DNA of 64,000 nt from Xanthomonas sp. NCPPB 1128 (GCF_001043115.1 NZ_LFME01000006.1:62001-126000), one strand, 5' to 3'; counted from the first letter of the stretch, positions 55,175-64,000 are shown. A program made the numbers and translations. Notes: generated from the sequence alone by a model not told the origin.

Positions 55175-56959
55175 TCAGAACTGCGCGTCGGCCAGCGTCA
55201 TCAGCGGTGCGGCGCCGCTGTCGATGGCCGCGGCGTGGGTCAGCGTGCGCGGCAGCAGGCGGGCGTAGTAGAAGCGCGCGGTCTCGCGCTTGGACTGCTT
55301 GAACGCCTCGCCATGCGCCGAGGCCTCGGCCGCGGCGACGCTGCGCGCCCACCAGTAGGCAAGCACCACGTAGCCGGAATAGAACACGTAGTCGTAGCTG
55401 GCCGCGCCCAGTTCCTCGGGATTGCCGGCGGCGCGCTGCAGGATGCGCTTGGTCAGCGCCGCCCACTCGGCGGCCTTCTCGCGCAGCGGCGCGACGAATT
55501 CGGCCACCGCCGGGTTGTCGGCGTGCTCGGCCAGGAAGGCCTCGATCTGCGCCAGGAACAGCTTCAGCCCCGCGCCCTGGCTGGACGCGGTCTTGCGACC
55601 GATCAGGTCCAGCGCCTGGATGCCGGTGGTGCCTTCGTACAGGGTGGTGATGCGCGCGTCGCGCGCCAGTTGCTCCATGCCGTGTTCGTGGATGTAGCCG
55701 TGGCCGCCGAAGCACTGCAGCGCGTGATAGGTGTTCTCCACCGCCCACTCGGTCTGGCAGGCCTTGGAGATCGGGGTGAGGAAGCTGACCAGCACGTCGG
55801 CCTGCTCGCGCTCGGCCGGGTCCTGCGCGCTGTGCGCGATGTCGATCAGGGTGGCGGCATGCAGCGCCAGCAGGCGGCTGCCTTCGGTCAGCGCCTTCAC
55901 CGTCAGCAGCATGCGGCGCACGTCCGGGTGCACCAGGATCGGGTCGGCCGGCTTCTCCGGCAGCTTGGCGCCGCTCAGCGAACGTGACTGCAGGCGCTCG
56001 CGGGCGTAATGCAGCGCGTTCTGGTAGGCGCGTTCGGACAGGCCGATGCCCTGCAGGCCGACGCCCAGGCGCGCGGTGTTCATCATGGTGAACATGGCCT
56101 GCAGGCCCTTGTGCGGTTGCCCGACCAGGTAGCCCTCGGCGCCGTCGAAGTTCATCACGCAGGTGGCCGAGCCGTGGATGCCCATCTTGTGCTCTAGCGA
56201 GCCGCAGCGCAGCGCGTTGCGCTCGCCGACGCTGCCGTCGCGGGCGACCTTGAACTTCGGCACCACCAGCAGCGAGATACCCTTGGCGCCGGCCGGCGCG
56301 TCCGGCAGCCGCGCCAGCACCAGGTGCACGATGTTGTCGGTGAAGTCGTGCTCGCCGGCGGTGATGAAGATCTTGGTGCCGCTGACCGACCAACTGCCGT
56401 CGGCGTTGGGCTCGGCGCGGGTCTTGAGCAGGCCCAGGTCGGTGCCGCAGTGCGGCTCGGTCAGGCACATGGTGCCGGTCCAGCGGCCATTCACCAGCGG
56501 CTTCAGGAACACCTCCTGCTGCCAGGCCTCGCCGTGCTGCTTGAGCGCCTCGACCGCGCCGTGCGACAGCAGCGGGAAGTTGCCCCAGGCCAGGTTGGCG
56601 GCGTTGACCATTTCGTTGAGCGGCACGCCGAGGGTGTGCGGCAGGCCCTGGCCGCCGAACTCGGCGGCGGCGGTCAGCCCGGTCCAGCCGCCCTCGGCGA
56701 ACTGCCGATAGGCCTCGCGGAAGCCGGGCGCGGTGGTCACCGCGCCGGTGGCCTTGTCCAGGGTGCAGCCGTGCTCGTCGCCGACCCGGTTCAGCGGCGC
56801 CAGCACGGTGCCGGTGAAGCGCGCCGCTTCCTCCAGCACCGCGTCGATCAGTTCGGCATTGGCGTCGGCATGGCCGAGGCGGGCGAACAAGGCCTCCACC
56901 TGCAGCACGTCGTGCAGCGCGAAGCGGAGATCGGTCAACGGGGCTTGATAGGTGCTCAT
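55175..56959 (-). CDS. Acyl-CoA dehydrogenase (long form)
   Basis: FAD enzyme of fatty acid beta-oxidation, 594 residues. N-terminal extension domain (1-35, MSTYQAPLTDLRFALHDVLQ) typical of the 590-600 residue bacterial group, middle domain MCLTEPHCGTDLG and GTKIFITAGEH, C-terminal domain with CFGGHGYIHEHGMEQLARDARITTLYEGTTGIQALDL, containing the catalytic glutamate region, and a final four-helix extension. Start at 56959. Free-standing: 104 bases after the response regulator stop and opposite in theme to its neighbours. Confidence 0.94.
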   Translation of the reverse strand: MSTYQAPLTDLRFALHDVLQVEALFARLGHADANAELIDAVLEEAARFTGTVLAPLNRVGDEHGCTLDKATGAVTTAPGFREAYRQFAEGGWTGLTAAAEFGGQGLPHTLGVPLNEMVNAANLAWGNFPLLSHGAVEALKQHGEAWQQEVFLKPLVNGRWTGTMCLTEPHCGTDLGLLKTRAEPNADGSWSVSGTKIFITAGEHDFTDNIVHLVLARLPDAPAGAKGISLLVVPKFKVARDGSVGERNALRCGSLEHKMGIHGSATCVMNFDGAEGYLVGQPHKGLQAMFTMMNTARLGVGLQGIGLSERAYQNALHYARERLQSRSLSGAKLPEKPADPILVHPDVRRMLLTVKALTEGSRLLALHAATLIDIAHSAQDPAEREQADVLVSFLTPISKACQTEWAVENTYHALQCFGGHGYIHEHGMEQLARDARITTLYEGTTGIQALDLIGRKTASSQGAGLKLFLAQIEAFLAEHADNPAVAEFVAPLREKAAEWAALTKRILQRAAGNPEELGAASYDYVFYSGYVVLAYWWARSVAAAEASAHGEAFKQSKRETARFYYARLLPRTLTHAAAIDSGAAPLMTLADAQF

Positions 56960-57062
56960 GCGATCGCTCGTGACGAGGGCCGCGGTGCGGCCGAGGCGCC
57001 CAGGATACTATGGCGTATGGAGTATGCGCAGCCGCGCCGAACCCGCCGGTGCGCGGTGCCGT

Positions 57063-57710
57063 TCAGTCGAGCAGGCCGTGGCGGACCGCGTAGCGCACCA
57101 GTTCGGCGGTATTGCGCATGCCCAGCTTGTTGAGCACACGGAAGCGGTGGTTCTCGGCGGTCTTGACGCTGATCTGCAGCACCCGCGCGATTTCCTTGGT
57201 GGTGCGGCCCTCCACGATCAGGTGGAACACCTCGCGTTCGCGCGCGGTCAGGCTGCGGTAGGGATCGGGCGGCAGCGCCTGCGGCTGCTGCATCTGCGCC
57301 ACCAGCGCCTGTGCGGCCTGCGGCGAGAAGTGGCCGCGGCCGGCGTGCAGGTTGCGCACCGCGGCGATCAGGTCGGCGCTGGCGCTGTCCTTGAGCAGAT
57401 AGCCGGAGGCGCCGGCGCGCACCGCGTGCAGCACGTATTCGTGTTCCTCGTGCATGGTCAGCACCAGGATCCGCGCCAGCGGCACGGTCTCGCACAGCCG
57501 CCGGACCACGTCGATGCCGTTGAGCCGCGGCATCGAGATGTCCACGATCGCCACGTCCGGGCTGGTCGCCTCGGCCTTGGCCAGCGCTTCGATGCCGTCG
57601 GCGGCCTGCACCACCACCTGGATGCCGTCGATCGCGTCGAGCACGGCGACCAGGCTTTCGCGCACCAGGGTGTGGTCGTCGGCGATGAGGACTCGGATCG
57701 GCGCGCTCAT
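57063..57710 (-). CDS. NarL/FixJ-type response regulator
   Basis: Two-component regulator of 215 residues. Receiver with acidic pair D11-D12, phospho-acceptor D57 (DVAIVDISMPRLNG) and K at about 107 (LLKDSASADL); C-terminal LuxR-type HTH at about 148-210 (LTAREREVFHLIVEGRTTKEIARVLQISVKTAENH). It lies 88 bases downstream of the histidine kinase on the same strand and is its probable partner. No binding site could be recognised in the window. Confidence 0.94.
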   Translation of the reverse strand: MSAPIRVLIADDHTLVRESLVAVLDAIDGIQVVVQAADGIEALAKAEATSPDVAIVDISMPRLNGIDVVRRLCETVPLARILVLTMHEEHEYVLHAVRAGASGYLLKDSASADLIAAVRNLHAGRGHFSPQAAQALVAQMQQPQALPPDPYRSLTAREREVFHLIVEGRTTKEIARVLQISVKTAENHRFRVLNKLGMRNTAELVRYAVRHGLLD

Positions 57711-57798
57711 GCCGGTGCGCTCCCGTCGCGCCGACAGGCGGGATCTCGCGGCGCGTGCAGCGCCGCGCGGGTGTCGGGGCGGGGCAGGGCGATCACCT

Positions 57799-58518
57799 TC
57801 AATCGGCCTCCAGCGGGACCCGGATCTGCACGCAGCAACCCTCGCCCGGGGACGATTGCAGGCGCAGGCTGCCGCCGCTCAGGCGCAGGCGTTCGCGCAG
57901 GCCGCTCAGGCCGCTGCCGCCGGCCACCAGCGCCTGCTGCGGGTCGCAACCGCGGCCGTCGTCGAGCACCTGCAGATGCGCCCAGCCGTCGCGGGCCACC
58001 AGCCGCAGCAGCACCGACTGCGCGCCGGCGTGCTTGAGCGCATTGGTCAGCGCTTCCTGCGCGCTGCGGAACAGCAGGGTCTGCAGCGCTTCGTCCAGCG
58101 TTGGCAGCGGGCCGATCTCGACACTGACCGGGGTGGCGCCGGCGGCGGACTGGCTGCGGCCCAGCCAGCCCAGCGCGGCTTCCAGTCCCAGGTCGTCGAG
58201 GATCGGCGGGCGCAGCAAGCGCGACATCTGCCGGGTGTCTTCCAGCGCCTGCGTGCACAGCTGGATGGCGTCCTCGAGCGGCGCGCGCAACGCGGCGTCG
58301 GCCGCGCCGAGCGCCGCGCCCAGTTGCGCCAGCCGGTGCTTGAGCACGGTGAGGTTCTGGCCGACGCCGTCGTGCAGCTCGCGCGCCAGGCGCCGGCGTT
58401 CGTCCTCCTGCACCTTGACCACGGCGCGGCCGAGGCGGCGGAACTCGCGTTCGTTCGCTTCCAGCCGCTGCAGCAGCAGGCGGTAGCGTTCGGCGGCGGT
58501 CGTGGCGGCGTCGTTCAT
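57799..58518 (-). CDS. Soluble histidine kinase (HisKA_3 type)
   Basis: Kinase of 239 residues without membrane segments or a sensor domain. Dimerisation/phospho-acceptor helix with H49 in EDERRRLARELHDGVGQNL, then HATPase domain (about 140-237) with NALKHAGAQSV (N box), DDGRGCDP and GGSGLSGLRERL. HisKA_3 kinases pair with NarL-type regulators, as found downstream. The short N-terminus means signal input must come from a partner, plausibly the Ser/Thr kinase whose end overlaps its start by four bases. Confidence 0.92.
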   Translation of the reverse strand: MNDAATTAAERYRLLLQRLEANEREFRRLGRAVVKVQEDERRRLARELHDGVGQNLTVLKHRLAQLGAALGAADAALRAPLEDAIQLCTQALEDTRQMSRLLRPPILDDLGLEAALGWLGRSQSAAGATPVSVEIGPLPTLDEALQTLLFRSAQEALTNALKHAGAQSVLLRLVARDGWAHLQVLDDGRGCDPQQALVAGGSGLSGLRERLRLSGGSLRLQSSPGEGCCVQIRVPLEAD

Positions 58519-61500
58519 GGCGTGGTCTGTGCGCGCGCGACAGCGGAACCGTCGGTGGCCTGCGCCGCGGCGCGGCGGGCGCGTTGCGCGGCGGCGTGGT
58601 CGCCGAGCGCGTCCAGGCGCTGCGCGGCCTGCGTGTGCAGGGCCGCGGCGAACAGCGGGCTGCCGCGCAGCAGCAGGGTCTGCACCTGCGCATAGCGCGC
58701 CGCGACCTGGTCGGCCGCGCCGTAGCGCAGCGCCTGCTGCAGATAGCGCAGGCGCAGCCCGGCATTGCCCAGGCGGGCGACGTCGGTTTCCAGCGCGGCC
58801 AGGGCGGGTTCGTCGTGCGCCGCCTGCACCTGCACCTGCAGTTGCAGCAGGCGAGTGCCGCTGGCGCGCGCCAGTGCTTCGGCCTGGCGAAGCGCGGCGG
58901 CGGCCGCGGTGTCATCGCCGTCGCGTTCGGCCAGTTGCGCCTGCAGCAGCGCCGCACTCGCGCGCTGTTCGCTGGACACCGAGGCGGGCGCTTGCCGCTG
59001 CACCTGCTGCAGCGCCAGCCGCGCCTGCGCCGAGTCACCCAACGCCAGCCACACCTGCGCGCGCAGCAGGGCGATGTCGGTCTGGCCGCGCTGGTCGCGG
59101 CTCTGCTGGAACAGCCGTTGCGCCTGGTCCAGTTCGGTCAGCGCCACCGCGCGCTGGCCTTGCCAGAACGCCAGTTCGGCCAGGTTGCGCCGGCTCACCG
59201 CCACCTCCTCGAGCATCTGGTGGCGCTCGGCCTCGCGCAGCGCTTGGCTCAGCAGGGTCTGCGCCTGGGTCCAGTGGCCGCGTGCGGTGGCCAGCAGGCC
59301 GAGGTTCTGCGCGGTGCGCACGCGGCCGGTGGCGTCGTTGAGGTCGGCATAGGCGCGCGCGGCCTGTTCCCAGAACGCCTGCGCGCTGTCCAGGTCGCCC
59401 AGCTGGAAATGCGCGAAGCCGATGTTGTTGAGCGTCTCGGCGACGCCGTGCGCATCGCCGATCGCGCGCCATGCGGTCAGCGCGCCGCGGAACGCCTGCA
59501 GCGCCTGCGGGTAGTCGCCGCGCTCCTCGGCCAGCAGGCCGAGTTCGTTGGCGGCGGCGGCCTGGCCGTCACGGTCGCCGAGTTCGACGTACAGCGCCTG
59601 CGCCTGCTGCAGTTTCTGTTCGGCCTCGGCGAAGGCGCCGCCGATGCTCAGCGTGCCGGCCAGGTTGCGCAGGCTGGTGGCGACGCCGCGGCGATTGCCG
59701 ACCTGGCGGCGCAGTTCCACCGCGCGCAGGTACTGCGCCTGTGCCTGCTGGGCCAGGCCGAGCCGGCCGTAGCCCACGCCCAGTGCGTTCACCGTCTCCG
59801 CTTCGCCATAGAGGTCGCGGCCGCGGCGGAACAGCAGTTGCGCGCGCAGCAGGTCGTCGTCCACCGCGGTGGCGGCGTTGCCGCTGAGGATCGCCAGCTT
59901 GCCCAGCGCCAGCCACAGCCGCGGGTCGTCGGGATCGCGCTGCGCCAGCGCGCGCAGGCGATCGCGTGCCGCGTCCAGGTGGCCGGCCTGCGCCTGGATG
60001 CGCGCGACCTGCAGCTGCACCTCGCTGTCGTCGGGCCGGGCCGTGGCCAACGCCTGCCAGGCGCGGTCGGCAGCGGCGAGATCGTCTTCGGCTTCCAGGC
60101 GCAGCGCCGCCAGCAGCGCCAGGGTGCGCGGCCGCGCCGGCGCCGCGGGCGCGCGCGCATCCAGCGCTTCGCGCGCCTTCTGTTCTTCGCCGATGGCTTG
60201 CGCCGCGACCACCTCGGCCAGGCGCAACGGTGCGGACTGCGGCGCCTGCGCGCTGGACTCGGCGAACTGCTGCAGTGCCTGCGCGCTGTCGTCGTGCTGC
60301 TGCGCTGCCAGGCCGCGCGCATACGCCTGCAGCGCGGCGGGCGGGGGCAGGTCGTCGGGCAGGGTGGCGCCTTCGCCGAGCAGCGCCCTGGACGCGATCG
60401 GCAGCCAGGCGGCGTAGGCCGCGGCCGGATCGGCGGCGGTCGGTCCGTCGATGTGTTGCGCCGCGCCGCTGGCAGGGTGCAGCAGCGCCTGCAGGCGCCA
60501 GCCGGCGCCCTGGTGTTGCAGGCTCGGCTGCAGCACGCGCTGCGCCGAAGCGAGCCGGCGCAGCGCCGCCACGTCCAGCGGCGCCTGGCCGGTGGGGTCG
60601 TACTGGCGCAACGCCTGCCGGGTGCGCGTGTCATCGACCACGGTCAGCGTTTCGCCGAGGCTGCCGCGCAGGCAGGTGCCGAGCGCCAGGCGTTGCTCGG
60701 CGCTGCCCGGGTCGCCGGCCAGCGGCAGGACCAGCAGGCGCGGCAGCGGTTGCGCGGCGACCACCGGCGGCGGGGCGCTGGCGCGTTGCGCCTGCCACTG
60801 CCAGGCACCGACGCCAAGCAGGGCAACACCGGCGAGCGTCGCGGCAAAGCCCAGGCCGAGCCGGCGCCAGCGCCGCCGATCGCGCGGCAGCTGCCGGCGC
60901 TCGATCGCCACGATGACTTCGCCGGCGTGCTGCAAGCGGTCGCGCGGCTGCGGGCGCAACAGCCGCTGCAGCAGCCGCACCAGCCAGCCCGGCACGTCCG
61001 CGCGCAGCCGGTCCACCGGCGGCGGCTCGCGCAGCATGCGCTGGGCCAGGGTCTCGGACAGGGTGCCGCCGGCGAACGGCACCTGCCCGGCGAGCATTTC
61101 GTAGAGGATCAGGCCCAGCGCGTAGAGGTCGCTGCGCGGGTCGAGCGCGTCGCCGCGCGCCTGTTCCGGCGACAGGTAGGCGGGCGTACCGATGACATTG
61201 CCCAGGGTCGCGCCGAGACCGCTGCTGGCCATCGAGCAGGCCACGCCGAAGTCGCTGATCAGCGCATCGCCGCCGCGCTGCAGCAGGATGTTGGCCGGCT
61301 TGAGGTCGCGGTGCACGACGCCGCGCGCATGCGCCGCCTGCAGGCCGCGGGCGATGTCGCCGGCGATGCGCAAGGCGGTGTCGACGTCCAGCCGTTCCTC
61401 GCGCTGCAGCCGCGCCTCCAGCGACTCGCCGTCCACGTAGTCCATGCTGATCAGCCAGCGCCCGGCGTGTTCGGCCAGATCGTGGATCCGCACCACGTGC

Positions 61501-61751
61501 GGGCTGGACACCTGCCGCGCCAGCAGCAGTTCCTGGCGGAAGCGGGCGAACGCCTGCGGCCGCTGCGCCAGTTCCGGGCGCAGCAGCTTGACCGCGACGT
61601 CGATGCCCAGCGCCTGGTCGTGGGCCAGGTACACCAGGCCCATGCCGCCGATGCCGAGCAGACGCTCGATGCGGAAGCGGCCGGCCAGCACGTCGCCCGG
61701 GGTCAGGCTCTCCTGCGCGTACAGGCCGGTGGCAGTGGCCGCGTCGCTCAT
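58515..61751 (-). CDS. Membrane Ser/Thr protein kinase with large TPR domain
   Basis: Hanks-type kinase fused to a solenoid, 1078 residues from ATG 61751. Kinase domain about 25-290: glycine loop GIGGMG 33-38, lysine K55, HRDLKPAN 147-154, DFG 167-169 and the GTPAYLSPEQARG activation segment, all intact. A membrane helix follows (about 297-318, GLGFAATLAGVALLGVGAW), then an extracytoplasmic or regulatory segment and numerous tetratricopeptide-like repeats (about 480-1000) rich in Ala, Leu and Gln. It overlaps the FHA gene (start) and histidine kinase gene (end) by four bases each, making a coupled signalling operon. A longer upstream frame reaching 61988 is an extension into the FHA gene and is not used. 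Confidence 0.9.
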   Translation of the reverse strand: MSDAATATGLYAQESLTPGDVLAGRFRIERLLGIGGMGLVYLAHDQALGIDVAVKLLRPELAQRPQAFARFRQELLLARQVSSPHVVRIHDLAEHAGRWLISMDYVDGESLEARLQREERLDVDTALRIAGDIARGLQAAHARGVVHRDLKPANILLQRGGDALISDFGVACSMASSGLGATLGNVIGTPAYLSPEQARGDALDPRSDLYALGLILYEMLAGQVPFAGGTLSETLAQRMLREPPPVDRLRADVPGWLVRLLQRLLRPQPRDRLQHAGEVIVAIERRQLPRDRRRWRRLGLGFAATLAGVALLGVGAWQWQAQRASAPPPVVAAQPLPRLLVLPLAGDPGSAEQRLALGTCLRGSLGETLTVVDDTRTRQALRQYDPTGQAPLDVAALRRLASAQRVLQPSLQHQGAGWRLQALLHPASGAAQHIDGPTAADPAAAYAAWLPIASRALLGEGATLPDDLPPPAALQAYARGLAAQQHDDSAQALQQFAESSAQAPQSAPLRLAEVVAAQAIGEEQKAREALDARAPAAPARPRTLALLAALRLEAEDDLAAADRAWQALATARPDDSEVQLQVARIQAQAGHLDAARDRLRALAQRDPDDPRLWLALGKLAILSGNAATAVDDDLLRAQLLFRRGRDLYGEAETVNALGVGYGRLGLAQQAQAQYLRAVELRRQVGNRRGVATSLRNLAGTLSIGGAFAEAEQKLQQAQALYVELGDRDGQAAAANELGLLAEERGDYPQALQAFRGALTAWRAIGDAHGVAETLNNIGFAHFQLGDLDSAQAFWEQAARAYADLNDATGRVRTAQNLGLLATARGHWTQAQTLLSQALREAERHQMLEEVAVSRRNLAELAFWQGQRAVALTELDQAQRLFQQSRDQRGQTDIALLRAQVWLALGDSAQARLALQQVQRQAPASVSSEQRASAALLQAQLAERDGDDTAAAAALRQAEALARASGTRLLQLQVQVQAAHDEPALAALETDVARLGNAGLRLRYLQQALRYGAADQVAARYAQVQTLLLRGSPLFAAALHTQAAQRLDALGDHAAAQRARRAAAQATDGSAVARAQTTP

Positions 61752-62599
61752 GCCGGCCCAGCACCCTGTTCCGCCCCGGTGTCGCGCAGCGCCTGGCGTG
61801 CGGCGATCCACAGCGCAGCGCGCTCGCAGAAGGCCTCCAGCAACTGCATGTCCAGCGCACCGATGGCGCTGCCGGCGCGGCGGCTGTCCGCATAGATCGC
61901 GCCGAGCACGTGGGCGCCGTCGCGCAGCGGCAGGCACAGCAGGGTGCGCAGGCCGGCGGCGCAGACCGAGGCGCGCTCGGCCAGCCACGGCACGCCACCG
62001 ACGTCGTGGGCCACGGTGGCCTGGCCGTCGCGCAGGGCGCGGTGCAGGGCGCCCTCGCTGCCGGGGAGGCTGTGCTGCAGCGGCAGCGGCCCGGTGCCGT
62101 GGCTGGCCGCGATGCGCGGGCCCTGCGGTTCGGCGAGGACCAGCAGGCCACGCTCGGCCTGGGCCAGTTCGACCACCGCGTCGAGGCTGGCGCCGAGCAG
62201 ATCGTCGAGTCCGCCGACCTGGGCGAGCCCCTGGGTCAGCGCGGTGGCGCGGTCGCAGCGGGCGCGCTGGCGGCGTTCGGCCAGTTCCGCATCGGCCACG
62301 CTGAGCGGGGCGAACTCGGCGTAGATGTCGCCGAAGCGCAGCCAGGTCGCCGTGTCCAGGGCGATCGGCGCGGCCACGCGCACCCCGTCGCGGAAACTGC
62401 CGTTCTTGCTGCCCAGGTCGTGCAGCTGCCAGTGGCCGTCGGCCTGCGGCTGCAGCCGTGCGTGCCAGCGCGACACCGACGGGTGTTCCAGCGCCAGCGT
62501 GTTGTCCGCCGCGCGGCCGATCGCCAGGGTCTGCCCGGTAGCGAGCAGCAGCGTCGGCGCCGGTGCGTCGGGCAGGTAGGCGGTCAGGCGCGCGGGCAT
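61748..62599 (-). CDS. FHA-GAF domain protein
   Basis: Cytoplasmic signalling protein of 283 residues. FHA domain about 20-95 with GR (28-29), SVSRWHARL (41-49) and SKNGSF (64-69), which recognises phosphothreonine; GAF domain about 125-270 (LDAVVELAQAERGLLVL, TLLCLPLRDGAHVLGAIYADS). FHA partners of Hanks-type kinases are usually substrates or adaptors, which fits its four-base overlap with the kinase gene. First clear gene of the signalling operon, 46 bases after the unknown exported protein gene. Confidence 0.92.
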   Translation of the reverse strand: MPARLTAYLPDAPAPTLLLATGQTLAIGRAADNTLALEHPSVSRWHARLQPQADGHWQLHDLGSKNGSFRDGVRVAAPIALDTATWLRFGDIYAEFAPLSVADAELAERRQRARCDRATALTQGLAQVGGLDDLLGASLDAVVELAQAERGLLVLAEPQGPRIAASHGTGPLPLQHSLPGSEGALHRALRDGQATVAHDVGGVPWLAERASVCAAGLRTLLCLPLRDGAHVLGAIYADSRRAGSAIGALDMQLLEAFCERAALWIAARQALRDTGAEQGAGPA

Positions 62600-62645
62600 C
62601 GCGGCGCGTCCTCCGTCGCGCTGCGGGTGACCGGTCCCGCAGCGC

Positions 62646-63482
62646 TCAAGGCGCGTAGAGACGTTGGTAGTCGATGGAGAAGCGCAGGGTCGCCGCGCCG
62701 GCCAGCAGTTCGCCGGCGGGGTTGCCCGTGCTCATGCCGGCGTTCCAGGTCTGCGCGATGCCGTGGCCGGCCCGCGCCGATACCTGCTCGCGGAACCCGT
62801 CCAGCGCCACCGTGGCGGCAGTGTAGTCGGCGTTGGCCAGGGCACTCTGCACGCTGTTCAGCATGCTCGCCAGCGGCGCCGCCTCATTGGCGGGCAACTG
62901 CGCCACCAGCGCCTGCAGTCGGCTCAGCTTGGCGGTCACCACGGTGGCGGTCGGGCGCAGGTCGTGGAGCACGATGAACTGCGAGAAGCCGCCGGTGGTG
63001 CCGCGTGCGCGGACGCTGCCAGGGGCGATCTCGTCGGTGATGTCGCGGAAATCGCCGCCTTCCGGAGCCTTGAACAGGCGCAGGGTGCTGTCGGCGGTGT
63101 AGGCCAGGGCATGCGTATGCAGTTCCACATGCACCACCCGCCGGAACGTCAGGCCGCCGCTCGGCGGCGGCGTCACCGTGATCAGCAGCGGCAACTGCGA
63201 TGGCACCTGGCTGGCCTGCGTGCTGGGAAGGCGTGGCAGCAGGGCGGCGACCTGGGCCGGGGTCAGCAGTTCTGCGCTCAGGCCCAGGTTGCCCGGGCTG
63301 AGGTCGGTGACGTCGTCGAACTCCAGCGTCAGCTCCGCCAGCGGGTGCGGACCGGCACCGATCGCCGCCGTCGCCACATTGCCGCTCACGTCCACCTGCA
63401 CCGGCAGCGGTTGCGCGGCGAGCCCGCCGGACGCCGCCATGGCGCAGAACAGCAGGCAAACCCTTGCGAACATCGTATGCAT
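62646..63482 (-). CDS. Exported protein of unknown function
   Basis: I do not recognise this 278-residue protein. From the start at 63482 (MHTMFARVCLLFCAMAASGG, with AGGGGGT upstream) it has a signal peptide ending near LAAQ (residue about 22). The mature part begins with a beta-rich region (VDVSGNVATAAIG, LTLEFDDVTDLSPGNLGLSAELL), then LPLLITVTPPPSGGLTFRRVV and a helical C-terminal part (LSRLQALVAQLPANEAAPLASMLN). Located 46 bases before the FHA gene on the same strand, it may belong to the signalling operon and be an extracytoplasmic input component, which is speculation. Confidence 0.75.
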   Translation of the reverse strand: MHTMFARVCLLFCAMAASGGLAAQPLPVQVDVSGNVATAAIGAGPHPLAELTLEFDDVTDLSPGNLGLSAELLTPAQVAALLPRLPSTQASQVPSQLPLLITVTPPPSGGLTFRRVVHVELHTHALAYTADSTLRLFKAPEGGDFRDITDEIAPGSVRARGTTGGFSQFIVLHDLRPTATVVTAKLSRLQALVAQLPANEAAPLASMLNSVQSALANADYTAATVALDGFREQVSARAGHGIAQTWNAGMSTGNPAGELLAGAATLRFSIDYQRLYAP

Positions 63483-63713
63483 CTGAAACCCCCTGTTGCA
63501 TGTGCCGGCATCGCGCACCGCACCCGCGTTCCGCCCGGCACCACGGCGCGGTAGCTGCCTTCGGCCCGATCATACCGCTCCGTACGGGCGATGCACGCGG
63601 CCCTGAGTGTTTCCACCCACGTGCGCTAGGGGCGATCCCGGATAGGCGCCGCCGCGCCGCCGCGTCAGGCTGCATTCACCCGCCCGTCCCGGGCCACCAA
63701 CCGGAGATTCCAG

Positions 63714-64000
63714 ATGCCCATCCGTCGTCCCGCACTCGCCATCGGCATTTGCGCCGTCCTCGCCAGCGGCGTCTTCGCCGGCGGCAAGGCCGAAGCCGCC
63801 GCGCATCTGGACAGCCTGCTGGAGTCCAAGCTGGTCAACACCCCGCTGACCGACGAGCTGCAGATCGTCATCACCTACAAGCAGTCCAAGCCGGTCTCGG
63901 CAGCGCAGCTGACCGCCTTGCACGACCTGGGCATCAACCGCGGCGTCATCATGCAGACCCTGCCGATCGCCGGTGCGCTGGCCACGCCGGAAGAGATCCT
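63714..64000 (+). CDS. N-terminus of a secreted protein, probably a subtilisin-like protease (cut by window end)
   Basis: The frame from ATG 63714 is open to the window end (95 codons visible). CCGGAGATT upstream contains a GGAG ribosome binding site. A signal peptide (MPIRRPALAIGICAVLASGV, cleavage near AEAAA) is followed by LDSLLESKLVNTPLTDELQI and a segment ITYKQSKPVSAAQLTALHDL that resembles the inhibitor-I9-like prodomain of S8 peptidases. The catalytic domain would lie beyond the window, so the family call is tentative. Divergent from the unknown exported protein gene. Confidence 0.6.
   Translation, partial: MPIRRPALAIGICAVLASGVFAGGKAEAAAHLDSLLESKLVNTPLTDELQIVITYKQSKPVSAAQLTALHDLGINRGVIMQTLPIAGALATPEEI

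Overview
The window is high-GC (roughly two-thirds G+C by eye) chromosomal DNA of a gammaproteobacterium of the Xanthomonadaceae, most probably Xanthomonas. The call rests on the combination of a bacteria-killing type VirB/VirD4 secretion locus whose VirB7 carries the extra N0 domain, a maltose/starch utilisation cluster with a TonB-dependent receptor, the fixed block thrS-infC-rpmI-rplT-pheS-pheT-ihfA-merR-tRNA-Pro, and a xanthan-type gum cluster immediately after that tRNA. The gum cluster lacks gumG, gumO and gumP and has an extra cupin gene, so it is not the X. campestris pv. campestris layout; an early-branching Xanthomonas is a reasonable guess, not a proof.

Region 1 (1-13926, + strand): a complete Xanthomonadales-like type IV secretion system in the order virD4, virB7, B8, B9, B10, B11, B1, B2, B3, B4, B5, B6, followed by a low-GC DUF4189-like secreted protein. 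Strong RNA hairpins sit between virB3/virB4 and virB5/virB6. No effector or immunity gene can be identified with confidence.

Region 2 (14059-28823): a maltose/starch regulon. GH13 alpha-glucosidase (+), TonB-dependent receptor (-), GH97 alpha-glucosidase (-), then an overlapping + operon of a glucoamylase-like glycosidase, an MFS sugar transporter and an exported, probably lipid-anchored alpha-amylase, and last a LacI-family repressor (-). The same 14-bp palindrome-like site occurs exactly three times, in front of the three divergent or single transcription units. Together: surface amylase and receptor make and import maltodextrins, periplasmic/exported GH97 and glucoamylase trim them, MFS takes sugar into the cytoplasm, cytoplasmic GH13 finishes, LacI protein senses.

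Region 3 (29038-37044, + strand): translation block thrS, infC (with a rare AUC start), rpmI, rplT, pheS, pheT, then ihfA, a MerR-type regulator and tRNA-Pro(GGG) with its own promoter and terminator. Short simple repeats typical of Xanthomonas lie in the infC-rpmI and pheS-pheT gaps.

Region 4 (37575-52215, + strand): gumB-C-D-E-F-H-I-J-K-L-M, a DUF985 cupin, gumN. These encode export (GumB, GumC), the priming glucosyl-1-P transferase (GumD), polymerase (GumE), one acetyltransferase (GumF), the remaining glycosyltransferases (GumM, GumH, GumK, GumI), flippase (GumJ) and ketal pyruvate transferase (GumL). Most genes overlap or nearly touch, implying one long operon.

Region 5 (52339-63482, - strand): dxs, an HNH endonuclease, a long-type acyl-CoA dehydrogenase, and a phosphosignalling cluster (FHA-GAF protein, Ser/Thr kinase with TPR repeats, soluble histidine kinase, NarL-type response regulator) preceded by an exported protein of unknown function. 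The window ends inside a + strand secreted protein that looks like the N-terminus of a subtilisin-like protease.
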